From: Sulfobacillus harzensis | GTDB lineage: Bacteria > Bacillota > Sulfobacillia > Sulfobacillales > Sulfobacillaceae | DNA length: 45,566 nt | Assembly: GCF_012933365.1 (NCBI RefSeq) | Contig: NZ_JABBVZ010000024.1 | Location: 1-45,566, forward strand | Reading direction: 5' to 3' | Shown: in pieces, positions 1 to 6,101 of the stretch | How the letters are laid out: each line of letters starts with the position of its first letter | How positions within the stretch are numbered: the first letter of the stretch is position 1 | Notes under the pieces: model-generated | Seen by the model: only the letters and a program-made list of their open reading frames with translations | Database searches by the model: none | What the model was told of the DNA's origin: nothing | Position numbers and translations under genes: made by a program

Positions 1-537
1 CAAATCGACGATTAGGGTCCCGTAGCGCTGGCCTTTTTTCCACGCCCAATCATCCACGCCGATGATGGTCAAGGCCGTCGGCGGGTCGTCGCCTCCGCCG
101 GCGACGGCCGCCGTGCGCACGAGGAGCCGGTTAATGGTGGATCGGCTGACCGCAATCCCTTCCGCGGCGGCCACCCGGCACGTGGCGACCGCGGTCATAT
201 CCCACGCCCAGGCCAAGAGCCGCGCGGTACACATGGTCGTGCGTCGTTGATGGGGCGGCGCCCAGGGGACCCGCTCGCAAAAAATGTGCTGAGAACACGT
301 GGGTGTCGGGCAGACAAATCGGTGAACCCATAGTTCCACGGCGACCGTCAACGACCCGACGGGAAGTTCCTGCAGGTGGCGCGTGTATTGGCTATGGATT
401 TGGGCGCTCCACTGCCCACACGCGGGACAGGGGGCCCGATGCGCCACCGATTCCACCACGACCTGGACGGGTTGGTCCGTCCCCCGCACCAACGTCACGC
501 GCATCCCAGGATACTCTGGTACACTAAACAAGGACAT
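1..537 (-). CDS. ISL3-family transposase, N-terminal part, runs off the left edge
   Basis: The frame is open for 179 codons from ATG at 537 to base 1. I see a zinc finger with Cys pairs at residues 37/40 and 76/81, as in the zf-ISL3 domain, then a helix-turn-helix region around residues 120-140. The sequence GVDDWAWKKGQRYGTLIVDL at residues 160-179 is the hallmark start of the ISL3 DDE domain and carries the first catalytic aspartate. ISL3 transposases are usually 400-550 residues, so well over half of the protein lies outside the window. The start has modest SD support (GGGAGG upstream at about 548). The element has inserted into a patatin-like gene on the opposite strand. Confidence 0.93.
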   Translation of the reverse strand, partial: MSLFSVPEYPGMRVTLVRGTDQPVQVVVESVAHRAPCPACGQWSAQIHSQYTRHLQELPVGSLTVAVELWVHRFVCPTPTCSQHIFCERVPWAPPHQRRTTMCTARLLAWAWDMTAVATCRVAAAEGIAVSRSTINRLLVRTAAVAGGGDDPPTALTIIGVDDWAWKKGQRYGTLIVDL

Positions 538-597
538 GTTCACACCTCCCAAAGGTGGCATGTCCTTTTGACATTTGTTACCAATATTCCTCTTTCA

Positions 598-616
598 CCA
601 AAAGTGTGCAAGAGCC
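598..616 (-). repeat. Probable terminal inverted repeat of the ISL3 element
   Basis: Read on the minus strand the sequence from 616 is GGCTCTTGCACACTTTTGG. Many ISL3-family ends begin with GGCTCTT or GGGT, and the position about 60-80 bases upstream of the transposase start is right. Just outside (617 onward) the plus-strand frame of a patatin-like protein begins, which marks the element boundary. ISL3 elements normally duplicate 8 bases of target; the candidate copy is 617-624, but the partner end is outside the window. Confidence 0.55.
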
Positions 617-863
617 ATTTCCTATTGGCCTTTTTGGTGATTTTCAAATTGGCCTTGACAATGCGACTGAAACCTTGTCGCGCCTTCGCGATGCCGAGGT
701 TGCCCACGTCACCGTTCGGCCCAAAACGTCCGGAGTGCCCTTTATGGGCTTCTCCGACTATCGCCATCTGGTGGAGGCGGGATGGCGGGCCATGGAGGAC
801 GCCTGGCCCACGATTCAGGAAGCGCTGTCCGACGATTCCTCGTCCCGGGGCAACAAGCGATAG
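617..863 (+). pseudogene. 3' remnant of a patatin-like phospholipase gene cut by the ISL3 element
   Basis: From 618 to the TAG at 861-863 the plus strand encodes about 81 residues that read like the C-terminus of RssA/patatin-type phospholipases: a HVTVRP strand, then a MGFSDYRHLVEAGWRA helix and a short tail. In this family an ADVVIRP-like strand is followed by a D-F-x-x-x-x-x-L-I-E-A-G-Y/W-x-A helix. The catalytic GxSxG serine and the Asp-Gly motif would lie upstream and are missing. The frame is open into the insertion element (an ATG at 555 lies inside the element), so a truncated product cannot be excluded. It converges on, and overlaps by 49 bases, the mutY-like gene. Assignment rests on the C-terminal pattern only. 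Confidence 0.6.
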
Positions 864-1567
864 GTGAAGGGAGCTTCGGCGGCTTGACCCGCCTCCACGC
901 CCCCGGACTGACAGTGGACGCGGGCTGGGCAGAGAAGGCAGAGCGGCTTTCGTGCTGTGCACAGCATGGCCCCGAAATCCATTAACGCCTGATTGAAGCG
1001 GCTGGCCTGACCTTCCGGGACCACCGCTTCAGCCAGGGCCCACAACACGTGTTGCGTCTCGGCCCGTGAATTCTTGTAGTCAATCCCGAAATATCGGCCC
1101 AATACCCGCTTGACATTGGTGTCTAGAATCGGCGCATCAATCCCCAGGGCGAATGAGGCCACGGCACCCGCCGTATACCGCCCCACCCCGGGAAGGGTCA
1201 TCAATTCCTCCACACTGTCAGGCCAGATGCCGCCGCGTTCTTCCACCACCGCGCGGGCAATATCCTTCAGCCAACGCCCACGGACCTTATATCCGAGCGG
1301 GTCGGTGATGGCTTTCACCTCCTCCAACGCGGCTTCATGGAGCGCCTGAACCGTCGGAAAACGCTGCATGAACTCCTCATAAACCGGGGCCACCGTGGCT
1401 ACAGTAGTTTGGTGTAGCATGATTTCTGACACGATAATTGCGTAGGGATCCCGGGTTCGCCGCCAAGGCAAATTCCGCCCATGCTGGTCATACCAGCCTA
1501 AAACCGCCTCCCGAAACCCCTCCAAGGGGTCATCGTCGACGGCAGCTCGATATTTAACTCGCTTCAT
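815..1567 (-). CDS. mutY: MutY/Mig-like DNA glycosylase of the HhH-GPD family, short form
   Basis: The 250-residue protein has the helix-hairpin-helix LPGVGRYT (125-132), the catalytic Asp149 in LDTNVKR, Glu48 in SEIMLHQTT, and a C-terminal 4Fe-4S ligand set C-x6-C-x2-C-x5-C. MutY removes adenine opposite 8-oxoguanine. Two points are odd. First, standard MutY is about 350 residues and carries a C-terminal NUDIX-like 8-oxoG domain, which is absent here. Second, the usual LQQTQ is LHQTT, closer to the thymine-DNA glycosylase Mig (LRRTT). Substrate is therefore uncertain between A/oxoG and T/G or U/G mismatches. I chose the ATG at 1567, overlapping the upstream gene by 14 bases; an in-frame ATG further upstream (1642) would lie deep inside that gene. 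Confidence 0.85.
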   Translation of the reverse strand: MKRVKYRAAVDDDPLEGFREAVLGWYDQHGRNLPWRRTRDPYAIIVSEIMLHQTTVATVAPVYEEFMQRFPTVQALHEAALEEVKAITDPLGYKVRGRWLKDIARAVVEERGGIWPDSVEELMTLPGVGRYTAGAVASFALGIDAPILDTNVKRVLGRYFGIDYKNSRAETQHVLWALAEAVVPEGQASRFNQALMDFGAMLCTARKPLCLLCPARVHCQSGGVEAGQAAEAPFTYRLLPRDEESSDSAS

Positions 1568-2378
1568 GGGACCCGGCCTCCTGCCACCAAATGCCGCCGC
1601 CGCCATTCTGCCAGATACGATATACACGTGCTCCCGCAGCATACCAGATGCCCAGCAAGGCGCTTCCCCAAAAGCCCAAAAACAACGCCACCGCTACCGC
1701 AAACCCCCCCGCTTCCAAGCCAAATATCCCCGCAGGGATATGTCGGGCCAGCACCGTCAGAAGACTGCCACCCAACAGCGCGATGACCACCGTCACGGCC
1801 CCCACCCATAAAAACACGATCAAATGGGTCGCCCGGCGCACCGACGCGGCCTGAAAGGCAATCGCCCGCATGCGCCCATCACCCTGGTCGGCCGTCACTT
1901 GGATGGCTCCCAACCAGGGGGACGCCACCCGATTGTATAAAAAGAGCGAGCCGGCCACAAATGCCAGCGACGCCAAGGGGGCGCCCAGCAACAGCCAAAA
2001 CCAACGGTCGGGAATGACGGCGCTCCAGCCCATCAAATTGGCGACGACCCCCATCACCAGGCCAAATGGCAAGGCCACGGACGCCAAGAAGGGGAAGTTT
2101 TTATCGGTGGGCAGCGAGACTATCTGGGCCCCGTCCCATACCACCGTCACGGGCCAGCGGTTGGCCAAGAGCCGGTGATATAAAGAAAGACCGACGAACC
2201 GAGCCGCCGTAATGGCGGCCAGTGCGGCCACGCTCTCGACGGTGGCTCGGGTCCATCCCAGCCGTGTCTGAAGTCCAGTCCAAACCCAAAACGCGGCGAG
2301 CGGCAGAATCCAGCCCCAGAGGCCGAACGCCAACCACCCGCCCAGTCCAATACGCACGGGGTAACGTATCTGGCTCAT
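1554..2378 (-). CDS. Multi-pass membrane protein of unknown function
   Basis: A 274-residue protein with about six hydrophobic segments (roughly residues 10-32, 45-62, 90-120, 128-150, 185-212, 218-250). I do not recognise the family. The pattern resembles small DUF-type integral membrane proteins with a cytosolic loop (about residues 155-180). The start ATG at 2378 is preceded by GAGGTG at a good distance. It overlaps the downstream mutY-like gene by 14 bases and lies 50 bases after the transpeptidase-like gene, so the three are probably co-transcribed. No catalytic motif or metal ligand cluster is visible. Confidence 0.8.
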   Translation of the reverse strand: MSQIRYPVRIGLGGWLAFGLWGWILPLAAFWVWTGLQTRLGWTRATVESVAALAAITAARFVGLSLYHRLLANRWPVTVVWDGAQIVSLPTDKNFPFLASVALPFGLVMGVVANLMGWSAVIPDRWFWLLLGAPLASLAFVAGSLFLYNRVASPWLGAIQVTADQGDGRMRAIAFQAASVRRATHLIVFLWVGAVTVVIALLGGSLLTVLARHIPAGIFGLEAGGFAVAVALFLGFWGSALLGIWYAAGARVYRIWQNGGGGIWWQEAGSHEAS

Positions 2379-2428
2379 TTTGCACCTCTATCGCAAAGGT
2401 TCTGCCCCGAGCGTCGATTTTCCTGCTG

Positions 2429-3604
2429 TTATGAGGAGGCCAGAAGCGCGGCCACCAGCAAGGCGTTGGACGCCGAGCCGGTACTTAACACCGCCACGCG
2501 GCCGCCCCGCGCGTCTAAAACCACAGCTGGCGCCCCGGCGGGTCTCCAAAGCCGCATGCTCACGCCATCCTCCCGAATGGCCGGCAACCCACCTACCACC
2601 GCGCGTCGAGCCGTGCCGTCCACAACCGGATGCCCAGCCGCCTTAGCGGTTCCGGGGACCATCGCCAAGGCCGGCAACCGCCCTTGGTCTATCAAGGGTA
2701 GATAAGCACGGGCAACCTGTGCCGGCGACGCCATCAGCCCCTCGCCCGTGGTCACGGTGGCGGGTCCCGGCTGCCGTGGCAGGCTCGCCGATGCAAGACG
2801 TCGAGAATCAATCCTAAAGTGCCCAAATCCCAAGGTATTTAGTGCCTGTCGGATAGCCGACGCGCCCCATAGCTGGCCGATCTGATTGAGGCTGTGAGCC
2901 CCCGCCAGCGCCGATTGCAGCTGGGACCGGGACGAGGCCAAAGACATTAAGGGCGGCAAAGCCGCCAGCCCCACCGGGCGGGACTGCCAAAGGCTGTTCC
3001 AGGGTCCGGCTGCCGCCAAGACTTGGCCGTCTTTGCCCAGCACCCAGATGGCGCCATCGCGCGCCAAAGGTGTCAGCGATTGCGACAGAGAGAGATTGAG
3101 CGTGGTGTGCGTCGCGTGCTGCTGAAGCGGCTCCCAAACCCTTCCGCGCTCCTGGTAGACTGCCGGGCTCTGACGGGTAAGCTGGCTCGCGAAGTCTAAA
3201 ATGCGGGGGGATATGCCCGCTTTCGGCACCCACGTTTTGACCTCGACCACCGTCACTCCGGCGAAGTGCCGCGCCTGCCAACGCTTGGCCACGGCGCCGG
3301 ACACGGGCTGCAGCCGGGGTTTGGCGCCCAGTCGGATTCCCAACTGCGACTGTATGTCTGCCTTAATGGGAGCCTGAAGCTCACTCGGATCAATGAGGAG
3401 CGCCGTTTGGGACCTCGAGCGGGTTAAGAGCGCCCCGCCTTGCCCGGTAACCGGCCCGGACAGAACTTCGCCCTCCATGACGGCCTGGCTTGGGCCAGAG
3501 ATGGCCAAGTGCGACAGCCGGAACACCAACAGAGCTGCGACTGCCAAAAGTGCCGCTATCCCTGCCGACGAGGACGCCACGGTCAAACGATGATTCCACG
3601 CCAC
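2429..3604 (-). CDS. Penicillin-binding-protein-like transpeptidase, apparently inactive
   Basis: The 391-residue protein starts at GTG 3604 with AAAGGAGG upstream. An N-terminal membrane anchor (about residues 12-33) is followed by a region resembling class B PBPs. HSLNQIGQLWG keeps an SxN-like motif (SLN, 238-240) followed by the ALNTLGFG helix, and VTTGEGLMASPAQVARAY matches the conserved G-x-G-x-x-x-T-P-x-Q-x-A-x-A-Y stretch of PBPs. Where a PBP has SxxK the protein reads SRPVGLAAL, and no KTG triad is visible near the C-terminus. It therefore looks like a pseudoenzyme, possibly a structural partner in the cell wall or sporulation machinery (inference). The neighbour MltG also acts on peptidoglycan. 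Confidence 0.65.
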   Translation of the reverse strand: MAWNHRLTVASSSAGIAALLAVAALLVFRLSHLAISGPSQAVMEGEVLSGPVTGQGGALLTRSRSQTALLIDPSELQAPIKADIQSQLGIRLGAKPRLQPVSGAVAKRWQARHFAGVTVVEVKTWVPKAGISPRILDFASQLTRQSPAVYQERGRVWEPLQQHATHTTLNLSLSQSLTPLARDGAIWVLGKDGQVLAAAGPWNSLWQSRPVGLAALPPLMSLASSRSQLQSALAGAHSLNQIGQLWGASAIRQALNTLGFGHFRIDSRRLASASLPRQPGPATVTTGEGLMASPAQVARAYLPLIDQGRLPALAMVPGTAKAAGHPVVDGTARRAVVGGLPAIREDGVSMRLWRPAGAPAVVLDARGGRVAVLSTGSASNALLVAALLASS

Positions 3605-3617
3605 GAATGAAACAACC

Positions 3618-3636
3618 TCCTTTAGTTTCTAAAGGA
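3618..3636 (-). promoter_or_regulatory. Hairpin covering the ribosome binding site of the PBP-like gene
   Basis: On the minus strand TCCTTTAG, loop AAA, CTAAAGGA forms a perfect 8-base-pair stem. The right arm contains most of the SD sequence (TAAAGGAGG) of the GTG start at 3604, 11 bases further on. Folding would mask the SD. Either translational control or chance is possible; there is no run of T after it, so it is not a terminator. Confidence 0.5.
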
Positions 3637-3970
3637 AGTGTTTCCCGTTTTAGCCTATTTCAAACAGGTAGGCATTGAATCCGTAAGGTCGCGATCCGTT
3701 GCACCCCCGGGGGTGTCGGTTTCCTCTCCCTAAGTTAAGGCATTCCGGCCTCGCGCAACTGCCACATTTCAGCTAAGCGCGTGCCATTAGAGATCGTCTC
3801 GGATCGCCGTGTCACCGGGGATTCGGGAATGGCAAAAGCCCATACACGCCGGGAACTCAGGCAACGGGCCCGACCGACGTTTGGAAGCCCACAGGGGCGG
3901 GACCAGGAGAAATAGCGCCCGAATGACGCTATTGGCGCTTCAGGCACCAGCTTTAATCGTTCGGGGTACC
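3637..3970. other. Intergenic region between mltG and the PBP-like gene
   Basis: About 330 bases without a convincing gene. A 14-base perfect palindrome of the form CACCCCC/GGGGGTG lies at 3702-3715 and could be a protein binding site or half of a weak terminator. A weak inverted repeat (AATAGCG/CGCTATT) lies at about 3918-3940 just after mltG but lacks a T run. Open frames in this stretch are low in coding character and overlap mltG in another frame. Confidence 0.4.
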
Positions 3971-5011
3971 TTATTGGCCGTGCGTGGCGTTCGCTTTGGC
4001 GATATTGGCCAAATGCTGCTGATAGGTTGTGGCAAAGAGAATCTGGCCGTTTCGCAATGACAAAAAGTAGAGATAGGACACCCGCGCGGGACGCAACGAG
4101 GCCTTCAAAATGGCCAGACCCGGATTGTCGATGGGGCCCGGGGGAAGGCCAGCATGCTGGTAGGTGTTGTAGGGCGACGCCACGGTAAGGTCGTTCAGAG
4201 TGAGGCCGCCTGCCACCGGATGGCCGATGGCGTAGCGCACCGTGGCATCCGATTGAAAGCGCATCCCCGCCGCCAGACGATTGTAAAACACCGCCGCAAC
4301 GTCGGTGGCCTGGGTGCCGGACGAATCTTCGGCCTGCACAATGGAGGCCAGCGTCACCCATTGGGCCAAGGTGAGCTTGCTGTGGCTATGCGCATATAAT
4401 CCTTTTTCCACCCGATGTTGGAAGGTGCGCCACATGGTAGTCAGCGCCTCACGCGGGGTGGTTCCATAAGGAAAACTATAGGTGGCCGGGAATAAATACC
4501 CCTCGAGCGGATCCCGCACTCCTTTTGCGGGCGCCGGCATGCCCGGGAGCGGATGCCGTTCCAGAGCCTGATATTGGTTCAGATGGCCAATGTGCGCCCG
4601 AACCAGGCGGGCCACAATCTCCTGAACCGTCGCCCCTTCGGGAATGGCCACGCGAACAACTGCCGTCTCACCCCGCGTGATCTTGTCCAGAATCGTGCTC
4701 AGCGGCATGCTGGGCGACAGCCGATAGACGCCCGCCGTCAAACGGGTGGAGGACTTGTCCCAACGGCTTAGGATCTCGAACGGCCACACACTCTTAATGA
4801 CCCCGGCGCGCTGTAGCGTTAACGCCACCTCATCCGCCGTCGATCCCGGAGCCACAGTCACATAGCGAACCGCCCGACTGCCGGGATCTTTGGGCTTAAA
4901 CTGGCTGACCACCCACAGCGCCACAAAAAAGGCGGCCACCAGAGCCGCCCCTGCCCAAAGCCCCCAGGTGGGACGCCGCCGGCGCTGACGACCCATATAT
5001 GGCTCAATCAC
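3971..5011 (-). CDS. mltG: Endolytic peptidoglycan transglycosylase MltG
   Basis: MltG (YceG) cuts nascent glycan strands at the membrane and helps end strand elongation. The 346-residue protein has an Arg-rich N-terminal cytosolic tail, one membrane segment (about residues 17-38), a LysM-like region, and the catalytic domain with LEGYLFPATYSF near residue 170 and ASIVQAED, where Glu228 matches the essential glutamate of the family's ASIVEKE motif (the first Glu of that motif is Gln here). Later conserved blocks YNRLAAGMRFQSDATVRYAIG and NTYQHAGLPPGPI are also present. Length is normal. It follows the ruvX-DUF1292 gene by 24 bases, the same order as in other Firmicutes. Confidence 0.95.
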   Translation of the reverse strand: MIEPYMGRQRRRRPTWGLWAGAALVAAFFVALWVVSQFKPKDPGSRAVRYVTVAPGSTADEVALTLQRAGVIKSVWPFEILSRWDKSSTRLTAGVYRLSPSMPLSTILDKITRGETAVVRVAIPEGATVQEIVARLVRAHIGHLNQYQALERHPLPGMPAPAKGVRDPLEGYLFPATYSFPYGTTPREALTTMWRTFQHRVEKGLYAHSHSKLTLAQWVTLASIVQAEDSSGTQATDVAAVFYNRLAAGMRFQSDATVRYAIGHPVAGGLTLNDLTVASPYNTYQHAGLPPGPIDNPGLAILKASLRPARVSYLYFLSLRNGQILFATTYQQHLANIAKANATHGQ

Positions 5012-5035
5012 CGACTCGCGGCCACGACGCTGCCG

Positions 5036-5782
5036 CTATTCCTCACCTTCATCATCCAACAGCTCTTCGTAAGCTTGGGCGACTTGCTCCCACTCTTCCT
5101 CCGATTCAATGTCCACCAAGACGTCGTCTCCGTCCGCATCTTTCTCCAGCCGCAAGATAACCGCCTCGGCTTCCTCGTCCTCCTCGGTGTCAATGGGCAG
5201 TAAGATAGCATACTCCTTCTGGTTGACTTCAATCACGTCAACCACCACGAACTCATGCTCCTTGCCTTCGTCGTCGGTGAGGGTAATGATTTCGTCCTCT
5301 TCTTCGGAAAAACCGGCTTCAAAATCTTTGTCGTCAGCCATGTGAGTCTCCTCTCTTGTCCGCACCATGCGCGCATGGTCCAGATACGCTTGCAATATTA
5401 AACTGGCCGCCACGCCGTCAATCACCGCCTTGCGGTTCTCACGGCGCACCTCCTGTTGAATCAAGATGCGTTCCGCCTGCTGGGTGGTAAGGCGCTCGTC
5501 CCATGTACTCACGGGCACGGGGACCATGCGCTTCAGCCGATCAACAAAGTTGAGCGTCTTTTGGGCTTGCGGTCCGACGGTCGCATTCATGTTCAAAGGC
5601 AATCCTACCACAATTTGTCCCACATTCCATACATCGGCCAGTTGAGCAATTTGCTCCAAATCGCTGGGGAGATTCTGACGGCGGACCGGCTTCAAGGCGT
5701 TGGCGATGAGACCGGTCTCGTCGCTGACTGCCACCCCGATCCATTTATCCCCCACGTCCAGCCCCATTATGCGTTCAGCCAT
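5036..5782 (-). CDS. ruvX: RuvX/YqgF nuclease-fold protein fused in frame to a DUF1292 (YrzB-like) domain
   Basis: The N-terminal part (about 140 residues) is YqgF/RuvX, a RNase H-fold protein of rRNA maturation or Holliday junction resolution: [18 protein letters not shown] carries the first catalytic Asp, then VVGLPLNMN and TWDERLTT. The remaining ~100 residues are highly acidic and match DUF1292 ([24 protein letters not shown]). In most Firmicutes these are two adjacent genes. Here no stop codon separates them. An internal ATG at 5341 has AGAGGAG six bases upstream, so DUF1292 may also be made alone. I chose ATG 5782 (overlap of 8 bases with ireB); 5812 and 5767 are alternatives. Confidence 0.88.
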   Translation of the reverse strand: MAERIMGLDVGDKWIGVAVSDETGLIANALKPVRRQNLPSDLEQIAQLADVWNVGQIVVGLPLNMNATVGPQAQKTLNFVDRLKRMVPVPVSTWDERLTTQQAERILIQQEVRRENRKAVIDGVAASLILQAYLDHARMVRTREETHMADDKDFEAGFSEEEDEIITLTDDEGKEHEFVVVDVIEVNQKEYAILLPIDTEEDEEAEAVILRLEKDADGDDVLVDIESEEEWEQVAQAYEELLDDEGEE

Positions 5783-6050
5783 CCGTGGAGGCAATTTCCA
5801 GATGGCGCACATAGTGGCGCAAGAGCTCCTCTAGCAGCTCATCCCGCTCCAGCCGACGAATCATGTTGCGTGCTCCCATGTGGCTCGTAATATAGGCCGG
5901 GTCACCGGACAGCAGGTAGCCGACCAGTTGGCTGATGGGATTGTACCCTTTGGCCTTGAGAGCCCCGTACACTTCGCGGAGGACCATATCGGCCTCTTTT
6001 TCTTGGTCGTGGTAATCGCCGAGACGCCGGGTTTCGTCCGACATGCTCAT
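5775..6050 (-). CDS. ireB: IreB family regulatory phosphoprotein (DUF965/YrzL)
   Basis: The 91-residue protein begins [13 protein letters not shown] and continues with [20 protein letters not shown] and a region ending in [12 protein letters not shown], all typical of IreB. In Enterococcus IreB is phosphorylated by the Ser/Thr kinase IreK on N-terminal Thr residues and represses cephalosporin resistance; the Thr-rich start is kept here. It sits between alaS and ruvX as in many Firmicutes. No kinase gene of that type is in the window. Confidence 0.93.
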   Translation of the reverse strand: MSMSDETRRLGDYHDQEKEADMVLREVYGALKAKGYNPISQLVGYLLSGDPAYITSHMGARNMIRRLERDELLEELLRHYVRHLEIASTDG

Positions 6051-6101
6051 CCTCCCACATCCTTTCCCCTTCGGGTCCCCTTCTTCGCCCTTGTGCCTAA
6101 A

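Noticed and set aside
3735..4361. 208-codon minus-strand frame overlapping the end of mltG
   Set aside because: Mostly out of frame with mltG; the part past mltG has no SD and no recognisable motif.
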